From NCBI GenBank assembly GCA_023431385.1, contig JAEYWA010000129.1, positions 1-23,596 of the forward strand: a stretch of 23,596 nt of DNA, given 5' to 3'. This DNA is from Bacillota bacterium (lineage in GTDB: Bacteria; Bacillota; Clostridia; Acetivibrionales; DSM-1351). This document shows, piece by piece, positions 1-8,811 of this stretch (position 1 is the stretch's first letter; each line of letters begins with the position of its first letter). The position numbers were made by a program, and so were the translations under genes. A model generated the notes under the pieces. The model ran no database searches. It had not been told where the DNA came from and saw only the letters and a program-made list of their open reading frames with translations.

Positions 1-708
1 ATAAACATAGAAGTTCCTATGGGCAAGATTATAGGCTATATCGGTCCCAATGGCGCAGGTAAAAGTACCACTGTAAAAATACTTTTAGGACTCATCAACA
101 GCTATAAAGGTACTGTGAAGGTACTGGATGAGGACATTTCAAACGGAAGTATAGAATACAAAAGAAAGCTGGGCTATGTACCCGAAACCGCAGAGATATT
201 TGATAATCTCACAGCACGTGAATACATAACCTTTCTGGGACAAATGTATGGAATGAGCTATGAGGAAACCGACAGGAAAGCGCTGAAGCTGATGGAACTG
301 TTCGGGATAGAACAGGTTTATGATTCAAGAATTACTTCATATTCAAAGGGTATGAAACAGAAGGTTCTTATAATTTCCAGCCTCATTCACAATCCAGATA
401 TATTATTTTTCGACGAACCCTTAAGCGGCCTCGATGCCAATAGTGTAATGGTTTTTAAGGAGATTATGAGCCAGCTGGCAGAGCAGGGGAAGACCATATT
501 CTATTCCTCGCATATCATGGAGGTAGTTGAAAAAATAAGCGACAGGATAATTCTGATTAATAATGGAAGTATTGTTGCTGACGGAACCTTTAACCAACTG
601 AAAGAACAAAATCACGAAGGCAGCCTCGAAAATATTTTCAATCAATTGACCGGTTTTGACAAGCACAAACAGCTTGCTGATGAATTTATAAATGTAATCG
701 GTGCCTGA
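1..708 (+). CDS. ABC transporter ATP-binding protein (5' end outside window)
   Basis: This is the nucleotide-binding subunit of an ABC transporter and hydrolyses ATP on the cytoplasmic face of the membrane. The reading frame is open from base 1, so the gene starts upstream of the window; the ATG at base 19 lies inside the ATPase fold, just before Walker A, and is not a start. Counting from that Met, Walker A GPNGAGKST is at 9-17, the signature loop is the unorthodox YSKGMKQK near 107-115, Walker B ILFFDEP is near 130, and the H-loop SSH follows. Signature loops of this kind are common in drug, bacteriocin and GldA/CcmA-like exporters. The next gene, 114 bp downstream, is a large polytopic membrane protein and the likely partner. 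The substrate cannot be told from sequence. Confidence 0.93.
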   Translation: MNIEVPMGKIIGYIGPNGAGKSTTVKILLGLINSYKGTVKVLDEDISNGSIEYKRKLGYVPETAEIFDNLTAREYITFLGQMYGMSYEETDRKALKLMELFGIEQVYDSRITSYSKGMKQKVLIISSLIHNPDILFFDEPLSGLDANSVMVFKEIMSQLAEQGKTIFYSSHIMEVVEKISDRIILINNGSIVADGTFNQLKEQNHEGSLENIFNQLTGFDKHKQLADEFINVIGA

Positions 709-736
709 ATAAATGCCCTGTGCCCTGTCCAGCATA

Positions 737-783
737 TACAGACAAATATTTCTTGTTGTATGTACAGACAAATATTTCTTGTT
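737..783. repeat. Tandem direct repeat, two 21-bp copies with 26-bp period
   Basis: Positions 737-757 and 763-783 carry the same 21 bases, beginning TACAGACAAATATTTC, separated by 5 bp. The pair sits in the 114-bp gap between the ABC ATPase and the membrane protein, about 30 bp upstream of the latter's SD. A related TACAGACAA occurs right after the membrane-protein gene (about 2485). The repeat may be slippage or a binding site; nothing in the sequence decides. Confidence 0.75.
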
Positions 784-822
784 TTGCTCATTGAGTATTA
801 GGTAGAAACAATGGAGGTATAG

Positions 823-2481
823 ATGAAGGATTTTTTGTTATTAAGGCTTTTGGATAAAGCAGCAAAAGTGTTCAAAAAGGATGATTCTGATTATTTTCAG
901 TTAAGAATGCTGCTCAAAATAAAGCTGACTATGGACTCACGGAATGTTCCAACAATATTATCAGGTACTAAAAACATAGAGAAGAAAAATATACCTGTGC
1001 TTTCAATGCTGATGTATAGCTTCATGGGATTGATGATGTCTATTTTTGTATGGATACCCTTCTCTGCTTTCTATAAAATGAATATCATTCTTGGAATGAT
1101 TATTTTTATGATTCTTGCAACTATGATTTCTGATTTTTCCACTGTACTGCTGGATGTAAAAGATAAGAATATTTTTTTACCTCGTCCGATAAAGGAAAAG
1201 ACAATTAAACTGGCTAAAACTATCCACGTATTTTATTATTTGGTGAGAGTAACAATAGCACTCTCGGGACCAACAATTGTTATGTCCTTCTTCAAGTACG
1301 GCGTGGCGTTCTCACTGGTTCTGCTGATTGAAATTATCCTAATCTCAGGACTTGTAATGTTTCTTACCTCAATTCTTTATTATATTATTCTTAAATTATT
1401 TGATGGCGAAAAGCTTAAGGATATAATAAACTATTTTCAAATAGTACTGACAATATTTATAGCTATCTCATATCAGTTTATCGGAAGGATGTTTGACATT
1501 TCACAAATAACAGTCACCTTCACACCTAAGTGGTGGAATTATTTGATTCCGACAACCTGGTTTGCAGCGCCTTTAAGCCTTCTGACTGAAAAAAACCCTT
1601 CACAGTTTTACTTGACAGCTTCAATTCTGGCAGTCATAATTCCGGTAATCACTTTCACTATTTACGTTAAATATATTGTTCCATACTTTGAAAAGAATCT
1701 CCAGAAACTAAACAACAATAATGGAAAGCTTCAAAAAGGAGATAGAAAATTCAGAGTACAGAAGCTTATATCAAAGATCTTTTGTTCTGATACCCAGGAG
1801 AGAGCAGTATACAGATTCACTCTGGATATGATAGCAAGTGAAAGAAAGTTTAAGCTTCAATTGTATCCCAGCCTTGCGTTTGCCGTAATTATGCCCTTTA
1901 TATTTATTTTTATTAGCTTCGCCGACGGTAATTTCAGTGAAACTCTCAAGGATTTAAAAAACAGTAGCAGCTACTTAAGTATATATATAGGTATAGCTAT
2001 GTCAAGCCTGTCTGTCAGCTTTATCAGCAGAAGTGAAAAATTCACGGGAGCCTGGATTTATAAGGCCCTGCCGGTTGAAAAGCCTTCCACTATTCTTAGG
2101 GGAGCAATGAAAGCTTTTATTTTTAAATATAACATACCACTTATTTCTATACTTGGCGTTGTATTTATCGTAATATATGGACCCCGTATAATTCCGGATG
2201 TTTTACTTATGCTTACAAATATGCTTCTGCTGGTAATGTGCTTTTTAAAGGCTGAATCAAAAAAACTGCCTTTTTCCGAGGACTTTCAAAACATGCAGCA
2301 GGGAACCAATGCCGCAATGAGCTTTGTTCTATTGCTGATTGCAGGCTTGCTGGCCTTATTCCATTTCGGTGCGACCTTTATACCTTTCGGAGTGACAATA
2401 AATATAGCGGTTTCAGCAGTTGTTACAAAGATTGTATGGCATCGCTGCTTCAGGACCACCTGGGATGATATTTTGTTGTAA
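823..2481 (+). CDS. Polytopic membrane protein, putative ABC exporter permease
   Basis: 552 aa with roughly a dozen hydrophobic segments, the first pair near residues 60-110 and the last near 505-540. A hydrophilic stretch near 295-330 separates two membrane halves. The start is ATG 823, with SD GGAGG at 813-817. It lies directly downstream of an ABC ATPase on the same strand, and its size and topology suit an ABC-2-like permease whose two halves are fused. I do not see a motif that fixes the family. It is therefore called a transporter mainly from context and hydropathy. A terminator-like hairpin lies 85 bp after the stop, so this pair appears to be a transcription unit separate from the next operon. 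Confidence 0.75.
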   Translation: MKDFLLLRLLDKAAKVFKKDDSDYFQLRMLLKIKLTMDSRNVPTILSGTKNIEKKNIPVLSMLMYSFMGLMMSIFVWIPFSAFYKMNIILGMIIFMILATMISDFSTVLLDVKDKNIFLPRPIKEKTIKLAKTIHVFYYLVRVTIALSGPTIVMSFFKYGVAFSLVLLIEIILISGLVMFLTSILYYIILKLFDGEKLKDIINYFQIVLTIFIAISYQFIGRMFDISQITVTFTPKWWNYLIPTTWFAAPLSLLTEKNPSQFYLTASILAVIIPVITFTIYVKYIVPYFEKNLQKLNNNNGKLQKGDRKFRVQKLISKIFCSDTQERAVYRFTLDMIASERKFKLQLYPSLAFAVIMPFIFIFISFADGNFSETLKDLKNSSSYLSIYIGIAMSSLSVSFISRSEKFTGAWIYKALPVEKPSTILRGAMKAFIFKYNIPLISILGVVFIVIYGPRIIPDVLLMLTNMLLLVMCFLKAESKKLPFSEDFQNMQQGTNAAMSFVLLLIAGLLALFHFGATFIPFGVTINIAVSAVVTKIVWHRCFRTTWDDILL

Positions 2482-2565
2482 TTACAGACAAGTATGCCAA
2501 GGTATTTGTGGACATTTTTTAGATTTCAGGTGGGATTCAATCAATAATTTTAATACATTTAACTC

Positions 2566-2607
2566 AGAACCTTAAAATTCCTGACAAGCTTTTTGAGGTT
2601 CTTTTTA
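2566..2607 (+). terminator. Putative Rho-independent terminator after the first ABC unit
   Basis: The 7-bp inverted repeat AGAACCT (2566-2572) and AGGTTCT (2596-2602) is followed by a T run (2602-2606). The loop is long (23 nt), so strength is uncertain. It sits between two transcription units and just ahead of a good promoter. Confidence 0.6.
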
Positions 2608-2659
2608 TGTTTAATTATCAATGTATTGAAAATGTTAATAAATATTAAGACTCTGTAAC

Positions 2660-2688
2660 TTGGTACTGTGCATAGCTCATGGTATAAT
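2660..2688 (+). promoter_or_regulatory. SigmaA-type promoter of the vWA/MoxR operon
   Basis: TTGGTA at 2660-2665, a 17-bp spacer, then a perfect TATAAT at 2683-2688. Transcription would start near 2695, about 39 nt before the chosen start codon of the next gene. The promoter overlaps the potential GTG start at 2668, which argues against that upstream start. Confidence 0.75.
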
Positions 2689-2733
2689 AAGGAAGATAAT
2701 CAAAACAGTACAAAAGCAGAAAGTGAGAGTCAA

Positions 2734-5118
2734 ATGAGGAAAATAATCAGTTTGTTACTTTTGTCGATAATATTTATTTCGGCAATGCTTGGAGTCAGCG
2801 CTGAGAAAGCCACCGAAAAAGCCGCCGATTACAGTGGCCAGCTTGAAATCAAATATAACGTGGGATTTAATGATATATATAAGATCGGGTACTCAACTCC
2901 GATAAATATAGACATTAAAAACAATTATAAGGATATTAACGGTCAGGTGGAAATTCGTGTACCCAGTTCACCGGGCAAATACATGAGTTATGTCAAGCCC
3001 ATTAGCCTTCAGAAAGGTGCTGAGAAGTCAGTAGCCATAAGTGTTCCTATAGGCAATGAATATCGTTCAAAATATGCAATCAATATTTATGACGGCAATG
3101 ATAAGATTTATGAGAATACAATTAGTACTGTGGCTAACAATAATATTACTACCTTTATCGGTATTCTCAGCGACGATTTTGACAGTCTTTCCTATATTAA
3201 TTCTGTTCCGGCGTCAACAGGTGTTTCTTTGATAACCAAAACCATCAAGCTCGATGAAAAAAATTTTCCTGAGGATATTTTTACCTTGAAGGCCTTCAAT
3301 ATATTAGTTATTAATGATTTTGATACCTCAAGACTAAGTAAGGCCCAATATGACATTTTAAAGCAATGGGTTAAAAACGGCGGAACATTAATTGTGGGAA
3401 CAGGATCAAAATATAATAAAACCCTGTCCATATTCAAGGATGATTTTATTGAGGGCACTCAGGGAAGTATTCAGGAAATAACAACTTCCAGGATATATGA
3501 GCTTGCAACCAATGGAGATAATAAAAACGAAATCAGGCTTGACGTTTTAGCTCTAAATATAAAAGACAGTACTACTGTTCTGGAAGACAAAAATGTTAAG
3601 CTGGTACAGGCACATACAAAGGGAAAGGGTGTAGTGGGTATACTTTCTTTTGATTTGGGAAAGGCACCCTTTGTTAACTGGAACAATAACACTCCCTTTA
3701 TGCAAAAGGTTCTTGAACTGGTGAATCCTGCTTTGACAAGTCCAAACAGCAGTATGGATATGGGCAGCTTTTTCAGAAACAATACCTACGCTATACAGGA
3801 GGCAGTAAACCAGTTTTCTGAAATGGCGGCAGCCAGGACCTCAAGTTATTATCTTATATTGTTTTTATATATTTTATTTGTTGCTCCCTTAAGTTACTTC
3901 ATACTAAAAAAACTGGATAAACGCGAATGGATGTGGCTTACGGTTCCAGTTCTCGCGGTTATTTTCGGAGCGTTGGTCTTTATAACGGGTACGGGGACGC
4001 GATCAGGTAAAATAACAACCAATATGATTTCCTACATTACTCTTGATAAAAACGGAAGCGCTTATGCTGATACATTTGTAGGTATTTTGAACGCAAATAA
4101 GTCAAAGGTTAAAATATCGGGACAAAATGGTGAAAGAATTATTCCTGTATCAAATAATTACTATTCCGATCAGACCTTTGAAAAAGAGGTTCTGGAAGCA
4201 ACTGTATTCACAGGGGAAAACGGAGGGATAGAATATAGAAACAGTAGTTTGCTGGAAACCAAAGTACTTCAGCTTCAGGAAAATCAGATTGAACTGGGGA
4301 AAATTGAAACTAATCTGAATATCCAAAACGGTAAAATAAGAGGAACTATAAAAAATTCTACGGGTTTGGATATAATAGATTGCGTGTTACTAATGCCCGA
4401 GGGGTACTATAAAATCGAAAGCCTAAAAAATGGCGAAACCTTTACTCTTGATGCAGTAAATTATTCAAGTCACAACGGAAATATATACGAAATGGTACAG
4501 GGAGTGTATTTTAGGCGGACCTCCTCAGGGAAAAGCGAGGATGAGCGGAAGAGAAATATGGATTTAAGACAGGAAGGAAATATCCTGCAAAGAATGTATG
4601 ATTACGGCAATACACAGATTGATGGTATAAGATTAATAGGCTTTTCCAAGTCAGAAATTCATAAGCCACTTCTTGTAAATGGGGTTGAGGCTAAAAAACA
4701 CGAGAGAAATGTTTTAATAATGCCTATTGATGTTAAGTTTAAAAATGGAGACATAATGGAATATCCCCTGGGTTTTGTACCCTTTGAAGTTACAAATACA
4801 TCAAATCTCCATTATGAAACACAAATGAAAAGGTTCTTTGGAAACGGTTCTGCAGAACTACTGTACAGGCTTGATAAAAATATGACAGTGGATGAATTCC
4901 AGGTAAAAACCTTATCCATACTATATAAAACAAATAGTTCATCTTACAGTATTTTTAATTTACAGCAACAAGCATACCAGCCTTTAAGCGATATTGTAGT
5001 GAGCGGGGAAAACCTAAAAGATTATTTATCTTCCGATAATACGATTAAAATAAAGCTGGAAGTAACCGACGGCGAGATCGGAATACCTCAAATAGCAGCA
5101 AAAGGGAGGAGTAAATAA
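2734..5118 (+). CDS. Exported membrane protein with GATase-like domain (vWA/MoxR operon, first gene)
   Basis: 794 aa from ATG 2734. It starts with a signal peptide (K/R then LLLLSIIFISAMLGVSA). An extracytoplasmic beta-rich region follows. Next is a class I glutamine amidotransferase-like fold, seen as LVINDF near 190 and NGGTLIVGTG near 213-222, with no nucleophile Cys in the GTG turn, so it is probably not catalytic. Two TM segments lie near 370-390 and 398-417, then a long extracytoplasmic C-terminal part. An in-frame GTG at 2668 would extend the protein, but it lies inside the promoter and would bury the signal peptide. The SD before 2734 is weak. The stop overlaps the next ATG (TAATG at 5116-5120), so it is translationally coupled to an ABC ATPase and may be an accessory or substrate-binding subunit of that transporter. 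No exact family is recognised. Confidence 0.8.
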   Translation: MRKIISLLLLSIIFISAMLGVSAEKATEKAADYSGQLEIKYNVGFNDIYKIGYSTPINIDIKNNYKDINGQVEIRVPSSPGKYMSYVKPISLQKGAEKSVAISVPIGNEYRSKYAINIYDGNDKIYENTISTVANNNITTFIGILSDDFDSLSYINSVPASTGVSLITKTIKLDEKNFPEDIFTLKAFNILVINDFDTSRLSKAQYDILKQWVKNGGTLIVGTGSKYNKTLSIFKDDFIEGTQGSIQEITTSRIYELATNGDNKNEIRLDVLALNIKDSTTVLEDKNVKLVQAHTKGKGVVGILSFDLGKAPFVNWNNNTPFMQKVLELVNPALTSPNSSMDMGSFFRNNTYAIQEAVNQFSEMAAARTSSYYLILFLYILFVAPLSYFILKKLDKREWMWLTVPVLAVIFGALVFITGTGTRSGKITTNMISYITLDKNGSAYADTFVGILNANKSKVKISGQNGERIIPVSNNYYSDQTFEKEVLEATVFTGENGGIEYRNSSLLETKVLQLQENQIELGKIETNLNIQNGKIRGTIKNSTGLDIIDCVLLMPEGYYKIESLKNGETFTLDAVNYSSHNGNIYEMVQGVYFRRTSSGKSEDERKRNMDLRQEGNILQRMYDYGNTQIDGIRLIGFSKSEIHKPLLVNGVEAKKHERNVLIMPIDVKFKNGDIMEYPLGFVPFEVTNTSNLHYETQMKRFFGNGSAELLYRLDKNMTVDEFQVKTLSILYKTNSSSYSIFNLQQQAYQPLSDIVVSGENLKDYLSSDNTIKIKLEVTDGEIGIPQIAAKGRSK

Positions 5119-6053
5119 TGCTTAAAATAGAGAGTCTCTGTAAGAACTATGGAAAATTCCGTGCAGTAAATGACCTGAACCTTCATATTCCAAAAGGTGA
5201 GATTTTCGGGTTTGTAGGTCCCAACGGTGCGGGTAAAACCACAACAATGAGAATTATCTGCGGACTATTGGATGCTACTTCAGGTAAGGTTTATGCAGAT
5301 GGTATAGATGTTGTTAACAGACCTAAGGAATTAAAAAGGAAAATCGGGTACATGCCTGACTTTTTCGGAGTATATGATGACTTGAAGGTAATGGAGTATC
5401 TTGAATTTTACGCATCAATTTATAACATAAAGGGTGCCGAAAGCAAAAAGGTATGTCGGGACTTGCTTGAACTGGTGGACTTAAAAGACAAAAGAGATTT
5501 TTATGTGGACAGCCTCTCAAGAGGTATGAAGCAAAGGCTTTGCCTTGCACGTAGCCTGGTGCACAACCCGGATCTGCTTATTTTGGATGAACCTGCTTCA
5601 GGTATGGACCCCAGAGCAAGAATAGAAATGAAGGAGATTCTTAGAACCCTTAAAGGTATGGGGAAAACAATAATTGTAAGCTCTCATATTCTACCTGAGC
5701 TTGCAGAGCTATGTACTGCTATCGGGATAATTGAAAAGGGTCGCATTGTTATGAGCGGCACAGTTGAGGAGATTACCCGCAAGGTTTACCATACTCAGAC
5801 TGTCAGAATAAAAGTAATAAACAAGCTGGAGGAGACCATAAGGATACTCCAGGAATATCCTGACATTGACGGAGTAAATTCGGTAAGTGAAAATGAGGTT
5901 GAGGCCTCCTTTAATGGAGATGAGGTCTTTATGAATACACTCCTGGTAAGATTAATACAGGGAAATATTCCGGTAACAGCCTTCAATCAGCTGGATGGAA
6001 ATCTGGAAGACATATTCATGAAGGTTACTGCAACAGAGGAGGTAAAGCAATGA
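5118..6053 (+). CDS. ABC transporter ATP-binding protein (CcmA/GldA-like)
   Basis: 311 aa with every ATPase motif present: Walker A GPNGAGKTT at 34-42, signature LSRGMKQ at 132-138, Walker B LLILDEP at 152-158, and the switch His in SSH at 187-189. The C-terminal ~90 residues are an extra alpha/beta region typical of exporter ATPases of this class. The start codon overlaps the previous stop, with SD GGGAGGA at 5104-5110. The stop overlaps the next start (ATGA), so it is co-translated with the ABC-2 permease and they should form one transporter. The arrangement resembles the gliding-type GldA plus GldF pair. The transported substrate is unknown. Confidence 0.95.
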   Translation: MLKIESLCKNYGKFRAVNDLNLHIPKGEIFGFVGPNGAGKTTTMRIICGLLDATSGKVYADGIDVVNRPKELKRKIGYMPDFFGVYDDLKVMEYLEFYASIYNIKGAESKKVCRDLLELVDLKDKRDFYVDSLSRGMKQRLCLARSLVHNPDLLILDEPASGMDPRARIEMKEILRTLKGMGKTIIVSSHILPELAELCTAIGIIEKGRIVMSGTVEEITRKVYHTQTVRIKVINKLEETIRILQEYPDIDGVNSVSENEVEASFNGDEVFMNTLLVRLIQGNIPVTAFNQLDGNLEDIFMKVTATEEVKQ

Positions 6054-6940
6054 GTGCAAATACTGAAAAAAGATATTTTAGAATAAACCCGGTGCTGCTT
6101 AAGGAACTAAAGGTGAAAATGAGAAGCTGGAGAGCAGTAATATTAATCGGGAGCTACAATCTGGTACTTTTACTGCTAGCAATATTTATTATGAGACTAA
6201 CTGTAAACAACGATATTGGAGTACCTACCCAGTCAACCATATTCGGTACTTATGCGTTTTTGGTAGCCGCTCAATTCGGATTGATAACTTTGATAGCTCC
6301 CGCACTAACAGCCGGAGCCATTTCAGGAGAACGTGAAAAGCAAACTTTGGACATTCTGTTGTCAACAACCTTAAACCACGGGTCGATTATTACAGGTAAG
6401 CTATTTTCCTCACTTAGTCAGATCATTTTGCTGCTTGTATCGTCAGCGCCTGTATTTTCAATAATATTTTTATACGGTGGGATAGGACTGGTTCAGCTTT
6501 TACAGGTTTATTTGTTTTTCATTGTCATAGCAATAACCTTGGGAAGTGTGGGTATTTTCTTTTCAACCTTCATTAAGAAGAGTACTGCGGCAAACGTTTT
6601 GACCTATGCAGTTGTGGTGTTTCTCTACCTGGGAACAATACTTATCTCTGTGTTCTATATACAGCTGGTGATAATGCCTTATTATTCAAACAAACCGTAT
6701 AGCGAAACCTTCTGGCTATTCAACCTGAACCCGGCTGTTGCTTTGGTTTCTTTAGTTGTAGATCAGTTTCAGGAGGGAGCAGGCAGGATTCTGCCGGGTT
6801 TGACTTTGACTGTTCAGCAGGGAAAGCTTCATTTGTGGCATATAAACGTTATATTTAATATTTGCTTATCGGCTTTCCTGTTGTTTATTAGCTCGATAAA
6901 ACTCAATCCTGTTAAAAGAAAGTGGCTTAAAAGAAAGTAG
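6050..6940 (+). CDS. ABC-2 type transporter permease
   Basis: 296 aa with about six TM segments: near 30-48, 65-95, 115-140, 145-170, 180-205 and a last one near 265-282. The conserved GAISGEREKQTLDILL stretch near residues 88-103 is characteristic of ABC-2 permeases (the coupling region after the second TM). The ATG overlaps the ATPase stop, with SD GAGGAGGT just upstream. The extreme C-terminus (KRKWLKRK) is encoded by the first units of a 14-bp tandem DNA repeat that runs on past the stop codon. Confidence 0.93.
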   Translation: MSANTEKRYFRINPVLLKELKVKMRSWRAVILIGSYNLVLLLLAIFIMRLTVNNDIGVPTQSTIFGTYAFLVAAQFGLITLIAPALTAGAISGEREKQTLDILLSTTLNHGSIITGKLFSSLSQIILLLVSSAPVFSIIFLYGGIGLVQLLQVYLFFIVIAITLGSVGIFFSTFIKKSTAANVLTYAVVVFLYLGTILISVFYIQLVIMPYYSNKPYSETFWLFNLNPAVALVSLVVDQFQEGAGRILPGLTLTVQQGKLHLWHINVIFNICLSAFLLFISSIKLNPVKRKWLKRK

Positions 6941-7024
6941 TTAAAAGAAAGTAGTTAAAAGAAAGTAGTTTAAAATAAGTAGTTAGAAAAAAAGTGGTTA
7001 TTAGGAACGTAGTTAAAAGTGGTT
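6912..7024 (+). repeat. 14-15-bp tandem repeat spanning a gene end and the following spacer
   Basis: About eight units of the pattern TTAAAAGAAAGTAG run head to tail. Units at 6927-6940, 6941-6954 and 6955-6968 are identical. The flanking ones (6912-6926, 6969-6982, 6983-6997, 6998-7012, 7013-7022) are degenerate. The array begins in the permease's last codons, contains its stop codon, and ends just before the SD of the next gene. Confidence 0.9.
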
Positions 7025-7038
7025 AAGAGAGGTAATAA

Positions 7039-8655
7039 ATGAGGCTTCATACTCCTTACGGTAAAATTTCATACACCCTCGGTAAGGCCCGAAACAGGAT
7101 AGTTTTAAAGAAAATCCTACAGCATGCTGTTATAGGAATTATAGCTGCTTTGGCAGCCGGAATTGCTTTGGGACTTATATCTAGAGTTATACCCATTTAC
7201 AGGGTTTATATAATATGGGGATATGTGGGGACGGCAATTATTATTTTGTCATTACTTAGTGTTTTCCTATTCCTGCCAAAAAAAAGAGAAGTAGCAGTAC
7301 TGCTGGACTCTTTTGGGCTGCAGGAGCGAATAGTCACTTCGTTGGAAGTGGAAAAGGAAGAGTCAGAATATAAGGAGCTTTTGCTCGAGGATACTGTAAA
7401 CAAGCTGGCTACACTTAATTACAGGGAGAAAATCAAATTGGCTCCTCAAAAAAAACTGTTGGCAGCAGTAATAATTCTTTTACTGACCTTCGGTGTCACG
7501 GTGCTTCTGCCTCAGCCTATGCAGGAAGAGGCTCAAAAAAAACATGAGTTAAATGAGTACAAAAAAGAGCAGAAGAGGAAGGTAGAAAAGACAGAGAAGC
7601 AAATAAAAGAGAATCCGGCACTTACCGAAATACAGAAAAAAGAGCTGCTGGATAAACTAAAGGCTTTAAAGCTGGAACTTAAAAACTCCAAGGATACCAA
7701 GGAAACTGACAAGGCTCTTGAAAAATTGGCTAAAAAGCTGGAGCAAAAGATTGATAGGACAAAGGCTGAAGATTTAAAAAATATGGCTGAGAAGCTGGCA
7801 GGAAATAAAGATTTAAAAGCTCTGGCTGAAGCTCTGCAATCCCAAAAGGCTGAAGAAATTAAGAAGCAGCTCGAGGAACTGAAAAACAAGGTAAATTCTA
7901 TGAGTGCCGCCCACAAGAATAGCTTGAAGGAAGCGCTGTCAAAAGCAGCAGGATCTGTTAATGACAGTGAGCTGAAGGACAGTTTGAATGGACTTGGTTC
8001 GGCACTTGGCGGCGGAAACGAAAATGCCATAAACAAAAGTGTAGACAAGCTTAATGGTGCGGTAAGCAACAATCTGTCACAGCAAAACATGAATAATGCC
8101 CTGGCCCAGGCTCAAAATAGTCTGCAGCCAAATCAGGCCAATGCCCAGGGGCAAGGACAGAATCAAGGCCAGGCCCAAGGTCAGAATCAAGGCCAGGCTC
8201 AAGGACAGAATCAAGGCCAGGCCCAAGGTCAGAGCCAAGGACAAGGACAAGGACAGGGTCAAGGCCAAGGACAAGGTCAAGGTCAGGGGGTCGGAGGAAG
8301 TGGTGCCGGCAGCGGAAGTGGAAATGGTGACGGAGGTGTTACACCTTATGGACAGGGGGGGATAGCAAATAAACCTCCTTCGGCCGGCAGTGAAAAGGAA
8401 TATGAAAAAATATATACCCCGTCCAGACTGGGAGGTCAGGGAGAAACCTCGGTCATAAACGGAAAAGGCAATAACAACGGTAAAAGTGAAACAACAATAA
8501 CCAACGACCCTAATACCGAGTTGGGAGAATTAAAGCCTTACAATCAGGTCGTTGGTGAATATAGTGACAGGGCAATTGAAAGTATGAATAACTCATCTAT
8601 TCCGGGAGGGATGGAGGATATAATCAAAGACTACTTTTCTTCCCTTCAGGATTGA
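7039..8655 (+). CDS. Membrane coiled-coil protein with Gln/Gly-rich repeat
   Basis: 538 aa. TM segments lie near 30-48, 58-79 and 139-157. A highly charged Lys/Glu/Leu-rich region from about 165 to 300 should form a long helical coiled coil. Residues ~365-425 are a low-complexity Gln/Gly/Ala/Asn tract with repeats of GQNQGQAQ and then GQ. A Gly-rich linker leads to a short folded C-terminus (YNQVVGEYSDRAIESM... IIKDYFSSLQ). The start is ATG 7039 with SD AGAGGT about 7 bp upstream. It lies between an ABC transporter and moxR on the same strand. Similar-architecture proteins occur beside MoxR/vWA genes, but I cannot name a family with certainty. It may be a scaffold linking the transporter to the vWA proteins. 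A large antisense frame over the coiled coil is a shadow. Confidence 0.85.
   Translation: MRLHTPYGKISYTLGKARNRIVLKKILQHAVIGIIAALAAGIALGLISRVIPIYRVYIIWGYVGTAIIILSLLSVFLFLPKKREVAVLLDSFGLQERIVTSLEVEKEESEYKELLLEDTVNKLATLNYREKIKLAPQKKLLAAVIILLLTFGVTVLLPQPMQEEAQKKHELNEYKKEQKRKVEKTEKQIKENPALTEIQKKELLDKLKALKLELKNSKDTKETDKALEKLAKKLEQKIDRTKAEDLKNMAEKLAGNKDLKALAEALQSQKAEEIKKQLEELKNKVNSMSAAHKNSLKEALSKAAGSVNDSELKDSLNGLGSALGGGNENAINKSVDKLNGAVSNNLSQQNMNNALAQAQNSLQPNQANAQGQGQNQGQAQGQNQGQAQGQNQGQAQGQSQGQGQGQGQGQGQGQGQGVGGSGAGSGSGNGDGGVTPYGQGGIANKPPSAGSEKEYEKIYTPSRLGGQGETSVINGKGNNNGKSETTITNDPNTELGELKPYNQVVGEYSDRAIESMNNSSIPGGMEDIIKDYFSSLQD
8146..8288 (+). repeat. In-frame 24-bp and 6-bp repeats encoding (GQNQGQAQ)n and (GQ)n
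   Basis: Three to four 24-bp units encoding GQNQGQAQ pass into a pure 6-bp CAAGGN array encoding GQ. Unit lengths are multiples of 3, so copy-number change would keep the frame. Confidence 0.9.
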
Positions 8656-8779
8656 CTTTTACGGGAGGGTTTGTTTATCAACTCTTATTATGAAGTTTTT
8701 GGAGTCTTTTGATGTCTCACTTTGGGGGTTATAAATAAAAAATTTAATTGAGTACAAAAAATATTTGAATAATTCTATA

Positions 8780-8796
8780 GGCAGGTTGGGCCTGCC
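8780..8796 (+). promoter_or_regulatory. GC-rich hairpin just upstream of the moxR SD
   Basis: GGCAGG (8780-8785) and CCTGCC (8791-8796) form a 6-bp perfect stem with a 5-nt loop. It ends 4 bp before the SD GGAGGT (8801-8806). It stands out in an AT-rich 156-bp gap and has no T tract, so it is not a terminator. It could be a 5'-stabilising or processing stem, or could modulate translation. Confidence 0.5.
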
Positions 8797-8811
8797 GACT
8801 GGAGGTCAGCA

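Noticed and set aside
2668..2733. GTG-initiated N-terminal extension of the 794-aa exported protein
   Set aside because: The GTG lies within the -35/-10 promoter region, and the extension would place a polar segment before a clear signal peptide; ATG 2734 is preferred.
7533..8090. Long antisense open frame (185 codons) opposite the coiled-coil gene
   Set aside because: It is Ser/Phe/Leu-rich, a mirror of the Lys/Glu/Leu codons on the plus strand, with no SD or promoter; a compositional shadow.
8146..8288. Possible CRISPR-like repetitive block
   Set aside because: Units are in-frame coding repeats without unique spacers or palindromic repeats; no cas genes are present.
8096..8365. Second plus-strand frame of 89 codons over the Gln/Gly repeat
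   Set aside because: It is the repeat read out of frame (Lys/Ala/Arg/Asp-rich) without an SD.
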